Shown: positions 33,018-42,313 of the stretch, piece by piece
Layout: every line of letters starts with the position of its first letter
Numbering within the stretch: the first letter of the stretch is position 1
Assembly: GCA_013298545.1 (NCBI GenBank)
Contig: JAAFIA010000035.1
Span: 1 to 48,181, forward strand
DNA: 48,181 nucleotides
From: Bacteroidota bacterium
GTDB taxonomy: Bacteria; Bacteroidota; Bacteroidia; Palsa-965
Direction of reading: 5' to 3'
Notes under the pieces: model-generated
The model's input: only the letters and a program-made list of their open reading frames with translations
What the model was told of the DNA's origin: nothing
The model's database searches: none
Translations under genes and position numbers: made by a program

Positions 33018-35621
33018 GTGATCCCAACACGTTTTCTGCTCCTTTTCATTTTCTTCCCAGCAACGTTTCTGCATGCCTATTCGGTGCGCGAAAACTTGAC
33101 AAGCAGTCCGAGTTATTGTGCGTCGTGGCAGGTGAATGAATTGGGTGCTTCCGAAAAATTTACAGCAAAAATACCGGGGACAATTCACACCGATTTACTA
33201 AGCGCCGGAAAAATTCCTGATCCTTTTTTTGGGCACAACGATTCGCTGGTGCGTTGGGTTGGCGAGAAAACGTGGGAATATACATGTTCGTTTATGCCTT
33301 CTGCAAAAATTTGGCAGGCAACGCGCAAAACACTTGTCTTTGAAGGGCTAGACACGTATGCTGATGTTTACCTGAATGGAAAACTTATTCTTCGCGCTAA
33401 CAACATGTTTCGTTGCTGGGAAATTGATGTTACGCAATTGCTGAAAAAAAACGACAATACCTTGCGCCTTATTTTTCATCCGGTTTCGGAAGAAGAAACG
33501 CGTTTGTTAAAAACCGTTCCGTATCGTTTTCCTGAGGGTGGACGGGTGTTTACGCGCAAAGCACAATTTCATTATGGCTGGGATTTTTCGCCACGCATGC
33601 TGACGTGTGGCATTTGGCGGCCTGTTTATTTGGAAGGTGTTTCGGGCAATGCACTTTCGCACACACACATCAAAACGCTTTCGCTGTGCGACGATTCGGC
33701 GGTAGTTCGTATTTCGACAGATTTAACGGCACATAAAAAGGCCGGATTTGAGGCGTTTGTTTTGCTCGACGGAAAAATAATGGCCACACAAAAAAGTGCT
33801 AAGTCGGACTGGAAAAAAGAGCAAGAACTAAATCTAACCTTTACGCTTAAAAACCCGAAGCGTTGGTGGTGCAACGGTTTAGGCGATCCGTTTGTGTATG
33901 CATTCGATTTGGTGGTGGTGAGTAAAGGGGATACGATTCGGCAAAAAATAAAACATGGATTGCGGCACTTGCGGATCGTTACAGACAAAGACAATGTAGG
34001 TACAGGCAGCAGTTTTTATGTGGAGTTGAATGGTGTTCGGGTTTTTATGCGTGGTGCAAATTGGGTACCGCCCGATGTTTTTGTGCCACGTGCGTGGGAA
34101 ACGGATTACGATTTGGCTAAAAAACGAAATTGGGGTTTAGTAAAAAATAAAGTGGAGCATTTATTGTTTGAAGCGCAACGAGCGCATTTCAATATGTTGC
34201 GTGTTTGGGGCGGCGGGGTATATGAAGATGATCGGTTTTATAATATTTGCGATTCGCTGGGTTTGTTGATATGGCAAGATTTTATGTTTGCGGGTTCGCC
34301 TTATCCGGGCGATGAACAGTTTATGGCCAATGTACGCGCGGAGGTGCGCGATAATGTGATGCGGCTACGCAACCATGCGTGTTTGGCCTTGTGGTGTGGC
34401 AATAACGAAATTGATGAGGGTTGGCACAATTGGGGCTGGCAGCGCGATTTGAAATACACCAAAGAAGATTCGACGCAGGTTTGGAAAAATTATGTTGCAA
34501 CATTTCGTACAGCGATTCCGCAGCTTGTATCGGAATTGGATTCGGGACGTTTTTATTGGTCATCGTCGCCATCGGGGGGCTGGGGGCGCGATGCGAGTTA
34601 TACCTTTGGCGATGTGCACTACTGGGGCGTTTGGTGGGGCACGCGCGATTTTAGTTCGTACGAAAAAAGTGTAGGCCGTTTTGTGAGCGAATACGGTTTT
34701 CAAGGCATTCCGCCGTTGGCTTCGTTGCACGAAATGGCCGGACAAGAAGTGCAATCGTTGATGGATTTGTCTTTGCGCGCGCATCAGAAAAATGCGCGTG
34801 GTTTTGCAACCGTGCGTTCGTTTATCACCAACTATTACAAAGAGCCGTTAAAATTTGCCGATTACAGTTACCTCTCGCAGCTTGTTCAGGCCGATGGCTA
34901 TCAGGCGGCAATTGATGCACACCGGCGCGCAAAACCGTATTGCATGGGTTCGTTGTTTTGGCAATGGAACGATCCTTGGCCCGCAATCAGTTGGTCGGCA
35001 ATAGATTGGTATGGCCGCAAAAAATTGGTTGCCTACCGCGCAGCAGAAGCATTTCAGCCGTTTAACATGACGATGCACGAACGCAACGATTCTATTGTAA
35101 TCACGATTATAAATGATACCCGTAAAGACATAGCCGGAAGGTTATTTGTTTACAGTTGCGACGAAACCGGAAAGCGCGATACCTTGCGAAATATCCTCAT
35201 TGAATATTCGCCGACAAAAAATGGAGAAGTATTTCGATTTTCAAAAAAAGACTTGAGCAAAACGATTGATTGGACGACAAGTGCTTTGGTTTCGGAATTC
35301 AAACACGAGCGTAGTGAATTGAATCGTCGTGTGATTTTTTACGGAACAGATTTTCGGAATTTCAAACTCGAAAAAGGTACACTTATTATTGATCGTTTAT
35401 CGGTGTTTGCTCCCAAAAATTTAATTCGTTTAAAAGCGAAAACATGGACGCGTCGCATTTACCTGAGTTTGCCAGATGATCCGAATGCTGTTTTCAGTAA
35501 CAATGGGTTTGATTTACTTCCCGGCGAGATCGAAACGGTAATTATTGAAGCAGCAACAACAACCAAAAGTTTCGAGCAGCGTGTTCAGGTGCAATGTTTA
35601 AATGATGTTGATTGGAAATAA
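33018..35621 (+). CDS. GH2-family beta-mannosidase
   Basis: This 867-residue exported enzyme starts at a GTG (33018), the only start that gives the signal peptide MIPTRFLLLFIFFPATFLHA. Domains in order: jelly-roll sugar-binding (VNELGASEKFTAKIPGTIHTDLL, LDTYADVYLNG), Ig-like, then the catalytic barrel. It has FMRGANWVPPDVFVP, MLRVWGGGVYEDDRFY, the acid/base Glu464 in CGNNEIDEGW, and the nucleophile Glu558 in VSEYGFQGIP, followed by C-terminal Ig domains. The WQDFMFAGSPYP and GGGVYE blocks are typical of beta-mannosidases. With the GH20 enzyme it could take apart a GlcNAc-mannose glycan such as an N-glycan core. No sorting domain is present, so it is probably periplasmic. Confidence 0.95.
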   Translation: MIPTRFLLLFIFFPATFLHAYSVRENLTSSPSYCASWQVNELGASEKFTAKIPGTIHTDLLSAGKIPDPFFGHNDSLVRWVGEKTWEYTCSFMPSAKIWQATRKTLVFEGLDTYADVYLNGKLILRANNMFRCWEIDVTQLLKKNDNTLRLIFHPVSEEETRLLKTVPYRFPEGGRVFTRKAQFHYGWDFSPRMLTCGIWRPVYLEGVSGNALSHTHIKTLSLCDDSAVVRISTDLTAHKKAGFEAFVLLDGKIMATQKSAKSDWKKEQELNLTFTLKNPKRWWCNGLGDPFVYAFDLVVVSKGDTIRQKIKHGLRHLRIVTDKDNVGTGSSFYVELNGVRVFMRGANWVPPDVFVPRAWETDYDLAKKRNWGLVKNKVEHLLFEAQRAHFNMLRVWGGGVYEDDRFYNICDSLGLLIWQDFMFAGSPYPGDEQFMANVRAEVRDNVMRLRNHACLALWCGNNEIDEGWHNWGWQRDLKYTKEDSTQVWKNYVATFRTAIPQLVSELDSGRFYWSSSPSGGWGRDASYTFGDVHYWGVWWGTRDFSSYEKSVGRFVSEYGFQGIPPLASLHEMAGQEVQSLMDLSLRAHQKNARGFATVRSFITNYYKEPLKFADYSYLSQLVQADGYQAAIDAHRRAKPYCMGSLFWQWNDPWPAISWSAIDWYGRKKLVAYRAAEAFQPFNMTMHERNDSIVITIINDTRKDIAGRLFVYSCDETGKRDTLRNILIEYSPTKNGEVFRFSKKDLSKTIDWTTSALVSEFKHERSELNRRVIFYGTDFRNFKLEKGTLIIDRLSVFAPKNLIRLKAKTWTRRIYLSLPDDPNAVFSNNGFDLLPGEIETVIIEAATTTKSFEQRVQVQCLNDVDWK

Positions 35622-35632
35622 ACGTAACGTCT

Positions 35633-35737
35633 TCATTTTCTCTTCTGTGCAAAACGAAAACCCGCACTCACTTCAAAACGTCCGAAAAACATAAAACTTC
35701 GATTGAATGAAACAAGAGAAATAGCAAGGCCTGTTTC
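35633..35737 (-). pseudogene. Possible remnant of an outer-membrane beta-barrel gene end
   Basis: On the minus strand, right after the stop of the outer-membrane gene at 35766, about 34 codons read without a stop (beginning ETGLAISLVSF and ending EVSAGFRFAQKRK). This alternating pattern with an aromatic-rich end resembles the final strands of the neighbouring protein (EASVGYRFGYKKE). No start codon opens the segment, so it may be a leftover of a duplicated or disrupted gene. Short segments can look like this by chance. Confidence 0.35.
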
Positions 35738-35765
35738 ATAAAAAATAAAAAACACAATTGTAAAA

Positions 35766-36599
35766 CTACTTCTTTATTTCCTTTTTATATCCAAAACGAT
35801 AGCCCACACTTGCTTCTAAAAGACCAAGTGGCTGGTATCTATTATAAGAATATCTTGGTGTTCTAATCAATTGCATACCGAGTGTTGTGGATAACGAGAA
35901 ATTCAAGTGTTGTGTTGTACGAATCAACCATCCAGTAGTAAAACCAAAAGAAGAGAATTTGAATGTCTCTACTGTATATATAGGCGGAGCGGGATAATTA
36001 TAGTACTGGCGTTCTGCTTCTAATTCGCCATAAGCAATGGCAGGTCCTATATAAAAAGAACGTGTATAGCTTGCATTCGGAAAAAAGTGTAGTTCTAATC
36101 CGGTGCTGTATTTCTTATACCGATTGTAATAAAAAACATCAGACTCATTCCTGCTTGTCATACTTTGAATACCATATATTCCGCTCGAAACGGGTACACG
36201 TACCGTGAGTTGTTTAGTAACATCGTACTCAACATTGACCGAGAAAATACCAAACACCAGATCAAACACATTGGCCGAAATATACCAAGGTCTAAAAATA
36301 CTATCTAAGCGATAGTCGTATGCTTTTGATAAGCCCAGAGGATTGGCACCAATTTGACCTGGGGCTGCTTTAAAAACATCTACATCGCCATTGCTATAAA
36401 CAATTTTTAAAACTTCAGACGATTCAATGACATAGAGCGGTCCATCGAGGTTCGTCGTGCGTTTGTATTTAACTGTTTGCGTATTGACTTCGAGTACTTT
36501 CACAATTATTTTAGACCCGTTGACGCGATAGAGTGTATCCTGTGCGTATGTTGATATTGAAAAGAAAAAGAGGAAGAGAAAAATGGAAAATATTTTCAT
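35766..36599 (-). CDS. Putative outer-membrane beta-barrel protein
   Basis: This 277-residue exported protein has a signal peptide (MKIFSIFLFLFFFSISTYAQ). Residues about 21-80 (DTLYRVNGSKIIVKVLEVNTQ, VIESSEVLKIVYSNGDVDVF) are a small N-terminal domain. From about 100 on, alternating aromatic and polar residues (WYISANVFDLVF, YSTGLELHFFP, FYIGPAIAYGELE, FGFTTGWLIRTTQHLNFSLSTTLGMQL, LEASVGYRFGYKK) suggest eight or so beta strands ending in an aromatic-rich C-terminal strand, as in small outer-membrane barrels. The exact function is unknown. It is a lone minus-strand gene. Confidence 0.75.
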   Translation of the reverse strand: MKIFSIFLFLFFFSISTYAQDTLYRVNGSKIIVKVLEVNTQTVKYKRTTNLDGPLYVIESSEVLKIVYSNGDVDVFKAAPGQIGANPLGLSKAYDYRLDSIFRPWYISANVFDLVFGIFSVNVEYDVTKQLTVRVPVSSGIYGIQSMTSRNESDVFYYNRYKKYSTGLELHFFPNASYTRSFYIGPAIAYGELEAERQYYNYPAPPIYTVETFKFSSFGFTTGWLIRTTQHLNFSLSTTLGMQLIRTPRYSYNRYQPLGLLEASVGYRFGYKKEIKK

Positions 36600-36935
36600 G
36601 GGTTATTGATTTATGTAGGGTATGTAGGATGTAAACATATATATTTATTTATAACTCCAAAGAACAAATCAAAAAACAGAAGTCGAATCTAGTTGTAGTG
36701 AGTGCTCGCTTTAATGCTGGCAATTTTTGCTTCTTCTTGCATCGTAGAAACTGTATTTGTTGAAGATTATTGTGCGCAAATTTAAAATCATCCTGTTTAA
36801 ACTCTTGTCGTTTTATAAATTGGTTTAATTTAGCGGTAGAGAACGAACCGATTTTGAGGTTTACCATACATCTGTTCTCTGTTTCAGATTAGTAACGTCG
36901 TTTGAAACAGCATCGCACATCAAACGAATTAGCAC
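36600..36935 (+). other. Intergenic upstream region of the first propeller gene
   Basis: The stretch is AT-rich and non-coding as far as I can support. Its last about 150 bp (CCTGTTTAAA, TTGGTTTAATTTAGCGGT, then CACATCAAACGAATT before the start) are similar in order and spacing to the region before the second propeller gene, so the upstream region was duplicated with the gene. Confidence 0.55.
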
Positions 36936-39257
36936 ATGGCCAATTATTTTTTGCGATTTAGTGTACTGCTCCTGCTTCTGATCGGGAGTATGCCCGTTTG
37001 TGCGCAAAATGGACTTTGGACATGGATGCATGGTAGTAATTTGCCCAACGTCATGGGCAGTTTCGGTGTACAAGGAGTTGCTGCTCCAGGCAATGATCCG
37101 CCTGCATTATACGAAAGTGTTTCTTGGACTGATTTCACGGGTAATTTCTGGATGTTTGGGGGCTTGGATGCAAACTATCAAGAGTATTCGGCCTTATGGA
37201 AATATGATCCTGTTGCCAATGTGTGGACATGGACGAACGGGCCAAATACAACAAATATTTCGGGAAGTTATGGTGTGCAAGGTATTCCATCCCCAGCAAA
37301 TAATCCTGGAGCGCGGGCCTGGGGATCAACAGCTTGGACAGATAGCCAAGGCCGCTTATGGCTATTTGGTGGTTATGGGTACGATGTGAATGGAGTTCAT
37401 GGTATGTTGAATGATTTGTGGTTATATGATGTAACTACAAATTTATGGACATGGATGGCTGGTCCAAATACGGCAAATAGTCTTGGGAATTATGGTGTAC
37501 AACTTGTTCCTTCTCCAGCAAATATACCTCCTTCGCGTTATGAAAACAATGCTTCTTGGACAGACAATACGGGCAATCTCTGGATTTATGGTGGTGCCAA
37601 CTTGTTCCTAAACCAAGCATATAGTGATATGTGGATGTTTGACATTGGAACCAATACATGGACTTGGATGGCTGGATCGAATGCGCCGAATGTTCCTGTA
37701 AATTTTGGAATACAACAAGTATCAAGTCCAAACAATACACCCGGTAGTCGAATTGTTTTTGGTAAATGGAAAGATTGTCAGGGCAATTTCTGGATTTTTG
37801 GAGGAAACGATTTTGCAAATACAGGATCGAATTGGGCTGATATGTGGAAGTTTGATCTAGCCACCTTACAATGGACATGGATGGCGGGGAGCAATGTTCC
37901 GAACTTTGCTGGAAGTTTCAATACACAATGTGTTGCAGGGGCACAATCGCCTGCTGCGAGGCACGAAAATAGAACTTGTTGGACTGATCTAAGTGGTCGA
38001 TTTTGGCAATATGGTGGATTGGGAATAAACATAGAAAATGATCTGTGGATGTTTGATCCAAATACCAATCAATTTACTTGGGTGTCGGGTTTATTGACGG
38101 GTAATGCTGTTGGAACGTACGGTGTGATGGGTGTTCCTGCTGCTGCAAATAACCCCGAAGGATTGTTTGGAGGATCTTCTTGGACTGATTTGAATGGCGA
38201 CTTTTGGATGTTTGGTGGCTTTACGGGGCAGAGCCATCACGGTGCTTTGTGGCGTTACCAAAAAGATCCGAACTGCCCAGGTCCGGGAAGCTCAAATGGT
38301 CCGCCTACCGCTTTATTTACTTCAAATCCTGATACCGGATGTGTTCCACTAATCGTCAATTTTACATCGGGCAACACTGGAAACTTTGTCTATCATTGGG
38401 ATTTTGGCGATCCGAATGCATCAAATGATACAAGTAACACCGCCAATTCAAGTTATACTTACACCACAACAGGAACCTTTGTTGTTTCGATGATTATTAA
38501 CGGAACTGCACTTTGTGTTTCAGGCATCGATACAGCTTACGATACGATTGTAGTTTTTGCGCCACCGCTTGTCAATTTAGGAAACGATACATTGCTCTGT
38601 CCTTATGTTCAATTCTTACTCGATGCTGGAAATCCTGGAGCTATTTATCAATGGAGTACAGGAGCAAATTCGCAAACCATGCTGACGGATAGTTCGGGCA
38701 TGTATGCGGTTACGGTCAGCACGAATGGTTGTACTTCGCGAGATTCTATTTTACTAACATTTGCGGATTCAAACTATTTGGCAGACGAACTTATGCTTTG
38801 TGGTGTTTTTGAAACACAATTGGATGCTGGTAATCAAAATGCAAGCTCGTATTTATGGAGTACGGGAGCAACGACATCAAGTATTAACATTGATGGGCCT
38901 GGGATTTATTGGGTCCAAGTAAATGTAGGAAATTGCATCATCGTTGATTCAATCGAAGTAATCGGAACACCTGGCGATGGCGTGCTTTATATTCCCAATA
39001 CATTTACACCCAATGGCAACGGAACGAATGATTATTTCAAACCCAAAGGCGAAGGTGTTGTAACGTTTTATATGCGCATTTTTGATCGTTGGGGCGAATT
39101 GATTTTCGAGACCAATGATATAAATACGGGATGGGATGGAAAACGTAAAGACAATATTGTTCAGATCGACACCTACGTCTATGTTATTGAATACACGACA
39201 ATTTGCTCGAATGGCAATATTTTGCGCAGGATTGGGCATGTAAATGCGATTAAGTAA
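36936..39257 (+). CDS. Kelch-like propeller/PKD surface protein 1 with T9SS type B sorting domain
   Basis: This 773-residue protein has a signal peptide (MANYFLRFSVLLLLLIGSMPVCA). Residues 24-445 are six about 65-residue blades with the recurring pattern WTWMxGxN, GSFGVQGV, NDPPALYE, WTDxxGNFWMFGG, DLWMYDxxTN, a kelch-like Trp-rich variant. A PKD domain (FVYHWDFGDPNASNDT) spans about 452-535. Two Ig-like repeats follow: one beginning LGNDTLLCP, the other LADELMLCGV, each with a WSTGA core. The C-terminal about 95 residues (YIPNTFTPNGNGTNDYFKPKG, IFDRWGELIFETND) are the CHU_C type B sorting domain. It is probably cell-surface attached, with an adhesin-like role inferred. It is first of a five-gene tandem array. 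Confidence 0.88.
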   Translation: MANYFLRFSVLLLLLIGSMPVCAQNGLWTWMHGSNLPNVMGSFGVQGVAAPGNDPPALYESVSWTDFTGNFWMFGGLDANYQEYSALWKYDPVANVWTWTNGPNTTNISGSYGVQGIPSPANNPGARAWGSTAWTDSQGRLWLFGGYGYDVNGVHGMLNDLWLYDVTTNLWTWMAGPNTANSLGNYGVQLVPSPANIPPSRYENNASWTDNTGNLWIYGGANLFLNQAYSDMWMFDIGTNTWTWMAGSNAPNVPVNFGIQQVSSPNNTPGSRIVFGKWKDCQGNFWIFGGNDFANTGSNWADMWKFDLATLQWTWMAGSNVPNFAGSFNTQCVAGAQSPAARHENRTCWTDLSGRFWQYGGLGINIENDLWMFDPNTNQFTWVSGLLTGNAVGTYGVMGVPAAANNPEGLFGGSSWTDLNGDFWMFGGFTGQSHHGALWRYQKDPNCPGPGSSNGPPTALFTSNPDTGCVPLIVNFTSGNTGNFVYHWDFGDPNASNDTSNTANSSYTYTTTGTFVVSMIINGTALCVSGIDTAYDTIVVFAPPLVNLGNDTLLCPYVQFLLDAGNPGAIYQWSTGANSQTMLTDSSGMYAVTVSTNGCTSRDSILLTFADSNYLADELMLCGVFETQLDAGNQNASSYLWSTGATTSSINIDGPGIYWVQVNVGNCIIVDSIEVIGTPGDGVLYIPNTFTPNGNGTNDYFKPKGEGVVTFYMRIFDRWGELIFETNDINTGWDGKRKDNIVQIDTYVYVIEYTTICSNGNILRRIGHVNAIK

Positions 39258-39539
39258 AGCGATAAATTAGACATCGGGTGGCAAAACCGTTTTACCGAGC
39301 GTGGCATCGCTCATTTTCCAGATTCTTTTGTAACACCAAACAGGTTGCTTAACCAAGAGCAGGATAAGAGCCTGTTTAAAATTTGTTATTATTCCATTTT
39401 AAATTTGCTTCTCACGTAAATTAGTTTAATTTAGCTGTTTAGAATACGGATTGTTTTTCGGTATCCGAAAAATTCGTTTCTCTGCTTTAAATTAGTGGCA
39501 TAGTTTGAGGCAGTATCACACATCAAACACATTCGACCC
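39258..39539 (+). other. Intergenic region between propeller genes 1 and 2
   Basis: No gene is seen. It contains a GAGCGTGGCATCGCTC hairpin at about 39297 that lacks a T-tract, and CCTGTTTAAAATTTG at about 39370, which resembles the terminal sequence of the MITE at 3661. The end (TTAGTTTAATTTAGCTG, then CACATCAAACACATT) parallels the region before the first propeller gene. Confidence 0.5.
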
Positions 39540-42269
39540 ATGGCGAATTGTTCTTTCCGATTTATCGCAATACTCCTGTTTATGATCGGGAGTTTGCAAA
39601 CGTATGCGCAAAATGGTCTTTGGACTTGGATGCGTGGTCCCAATACGCCTAATTCTAATGGTAGTTTTGGTGTACAAGGTGTAGCTGCTCCGGGTAACGA
39701 TCCGCCGGCAGTTTACGAAGCACCAACTTGGACCGATCTCAATGGCAATTTTTGGATGTTTGCTGGTTTGGATGCAAACTTTCAAGAATACTCGGCTATG
39801 TGGAAATACGATCCTGTTGCCAATTTATGGACTTGGATGAATGGTCCTAATACATTGGTGCAACCAGGGAATTACGGTGTGCAAGGCGTTCCTGCGCCTA
39901 GTAATAATCCGGGCGCGCGCTCGTGGGGGCCAGCGGCGTGGACAGATAACCAAGGACGTTTATGGATGTTTGGCGGTTATGGCTACGACGCAAATGGAAT
40001 GCAAGGCATGCTGAATGATTTGTGGATGTATGATGTAACCACAAATTTATGGACGTGGATGGCTGGCCCCAATACCGTAAACAGTCTCGGAAACTATGGC
40101 GTACAACTTGTTCCTTCTCCTGCTAATCTTCCACCTTCCCGTTACGAAGACAATGCGTCTTGGACAGATAACTCGGGAAATCTTTGGATTTATGGTGGCG
40201 GTAACCTTAGCTTCAATCAAACATACAGCGATATGTGGATGTTTGATATTGGCACCAATACCTGGACTTGGATGGCCGGATCGAATTTACCCAATATACC
40301 TGCAAACTTTGGTGTGCAACAAGTAGCTAACCCGGCCAATACGCCTGGTGGACGCATTGTTTATGGCAAATGGAAAGATTGCCAAGGTAATTTTTGGATT
40401 TTTGGTGGAAATGATTTGTTTGGTGGAGGTTTTACATGGGCCGATATGTGGAAGTTTGATCTTGCTACTTTGCAATGGACGTGGATGGCAGGAAGTAATG
40501 TTCCGAATTTTCAGGGAAGTTTCAATACGCAATGTGTTGCAGGAGCGCAATCGCCTTCGGCACGATATGAAAACCGAACGTGTTGGACCGATCTTGGTGG
40601 ACGTTTTTGGCAATACGGTGGCTTTGGTACAAATATGGAAAACGACTTGTGGATGTTTGATCCGAATACCAATCAGTTTACATGGGTTTCTGGTTTGCTC
40701 ACGGGTAATGCTGTTGGAGCTTATGGCGTGATGGGTGTTCCTTCTGCGGCCAATAATCCCGAAGGTTCGTTTGGTGCACCTTATTGGACCGATTTACAAG
40801 GTGATTTCTGGATGTTTGGTGGTTGGACTGCGCAAAGTAGAAATAGTGCTTTGTGGCGTTACCAACAAGATCCCAATTGCCCCGGGCCTGCTAGTCCAAA
40901 TGGTCCGCTGACGGCTTTGTTCACTTCTAACCCCGATACAGGATGTGTGCCGCTCACGGTTAATTTCACATCAGGAAACGCCGGAAATTTCGTTTATCAT
41001 TGGGATTTTGGTGATCCGAACGCGACGAACGATACGAGCAATACAACCAATTCAAGTTATACTTATACCGCAACTGGAACATTTGTTGTTTCCATGATCA
41101 TCAATGGAACATCGCTTTGTGTTTCGGGCGTTGATACGGCTTACGATACCATTGTGGTTATACCACCACCTGTTGTCAATTTAGGAAACGATACGTCTAT
41201 TTGCGGCACACCCAACCTTTTGCTCGATGCCGGAAATCCTGGTTTAACGTATAGTTGGAGTACAGGTGCAATAACGCAAACCATCAATGCCAATGCAACA
41301 GGAACGTATTGGGTTTCGGTGAGCAATGGGTTTTGCTCCGATACCGATACGATTGTGATTCAACTTGCGCCACCGCCCAGTTTAGGAAACGATACAACCA
41401 TTTGTCAGGGCAATTCCATTACCCTCACGGCCTCTGCGGGTGCGAGTTGGAACTGGAATACGGGTGCGAATACACAAACGATCAACGTATCGTCATCGGG
41501 CATCTATTGGGTCGATGTTGACGATGGAAACAACTGCATTCAACGTGATTCGATTCTTGTTACTGTAAATCCAATGCCGGTGGTACAACTCGGAAACGAT
41601 ACGTTCTTGTGTCCAGATGTGCAGGTCTTGCTAGATGCCGGAAATCCGGGTGCAACGTATTCTTGGAGCACAGGCGCAAATTCACAAACCATTCTTACCG
41701 ATAGTTCGGGTATGTATGCGGTTACTGTCAACTTGAATAATTGTATCATGCAGGATTCTATTTTGCTCACCTTTGCAGAACCTGTTTATCTCGGCGACGA
41801 ACTTACCCTTTGTGGTGTTTTTGAAGCAGAACTGGATGCCGGAAACCCGAATGCCACTTCGTATTTATGGAATACTGGAGCAACAACATCGACCATTATT
41901 GTAGATGGTCCGGGCAATTATTGGGTACAAGTCAACGTTGGTAATTGTGTCATCTTTGACTCCATTGAAGTAATTGGTACACCTGGCGATGGCGTTTTGT
42001 ATATTCCCAATACATTTACACCAAATGGAAACGGCACAAATGATTATTTCAAACCAAAAGGCGAAGGCGTAGTTACATTCAACATGCGCATTTTCGATCG
42101 TTGGGGCGAATTGATTTTTGAAACGGATGATATGAATACAGGCTGGGATGGTAAACGCAAAGGCAATATTGTGCAGATTGATACCTATGTATATGTCATC
42201 GAATACACCACGATTTGCTCGAATGGTAAAAAGTTGCGAAGACTCGGGCATGTGAATGCGATTAAATAG
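39540..42269 (+). CDS. Kelch-like propeller/PKD surface protein 2 with T9SS type B sorting domain
   Basis: With 909 residues this is the longest of the complete members. It has a signal peptide (to about residue 23, LQTYAQ), six blades closely matching those of protein 1, and a PKD domain at about 450-535. There are four Ig-like repeats instead of two: LGNDTSICG (about 545), LGNDTTICQG (about 613), LGNDTFLCPD (about 681) and LGDELTLCG (about 750). The first three share GGAAACGATAC-type coding, consistent with internal duplication. The type B sorting domain at about 815-909 is nearly identical to that of protein 1. The extra Ig repeats would extend the propeller further from the cell surface. 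Confidence 0.88.
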   Translation: MANCSFRFIAILLFMIGSLQTYAQNGLWTWMRGPNTPNSNGSFGVQGVAAPGNDPPAVYEAPTWTDLNGNFWMFAGLDANFQEYSAMWKYDPVANLWTWMNGPNTLVQPGNYGVQGVPAPSNNPGARSWGPAAWTDNQGRLWMFGGYGYDANGMQGMLNDLWMYDVTTNLWTWMAGPNTVNSLGNYGVQLVPSPANLPPSRYEDNASWTDNSGNLWIYGGGNLSFNQTYSDMWMFDIGTNTWTWMAGSNLPNIPANFGVQQVANPANTPGGRIVYGKWKDCQGNFWIFGGNDLFGGGFTWADMWKFDLATLQWTWMAGSNVPNFQGSFNTQCVAGAQSPSARYENRTCWTDLGGRFWQYGGFGTNMENDLWMFDPNTNQFTWVSGLLTGNAVGAYGVMGVPSAANNPEGSFGAPYWTDLQGDFWMFGGWTAQSRNSALWRYQQDPNCPGPASPNGPLTALFTSNPDTGCVPLTVNFTSGNAGNFVYHWDFGDPNATNDTSNTTNSSYTYTATGTFVVSMIINGTSLCVSGVDTAYDTIVVIPPPVVNLGNDTSICGTPNLLLDAGNPGLTYSWSTGAITQTINANATGTYWVSVSNGFCSDTDTIVIQLAPPPSLGNDTTICQGNSITLTASAGASWNWNTGANTQTINVSSSGIYWVDVDDGNNCIQRDSILVTVNPMPVVQLGNDTFLCPDVQVLLDAGNPGATYSWSTGANSQTILTDSSGMYAVTVNLNNCIMQDSILLTFAEPVYLGDELTLCGVFEAELDAGNPNATSYLWNTGATTSTIIVDGPGNYWVQVNVGNCVIFDSIEVIGTPGDGVLYIPNTFTPNGNGTNDYFKPKGEGVVTFNMRIFDRWGELIFETDDMNTGWDGKRKGNIVQIDTYVYVIEYTTICSNGKKLRRLGHVNAIK

Positions 42270-42313
42270 CTTAAAACGATAAACATCCCCTAACGTTAGT
42301 AACATGATGTTTT

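Noticed and set aside
36649-36867. 72-residue minus-strand ORF upstream of propeller gene 1
   Set aside because: It lies in an AT-rich stretch that looks like the promoter-side spacer of the propeller gene and shares motifs with the gap before gene 2. No start context, domain or homologue is recognisable, so it is more likely non-coding.
39258-39330. Terminator at GAGCGTGGCATCGCTC after propeller gene 1
   Set aside because: The hairpin is short and has no T-tract, so it is not a convincing intrinsic terminator.
41865-42305. 146-residue minus-strand ORF at the end of propeller gene 2
   Set aside because: It is antisense to the sorting domain, and similar antisense frames recur in the paralogues because the domain is conserved.
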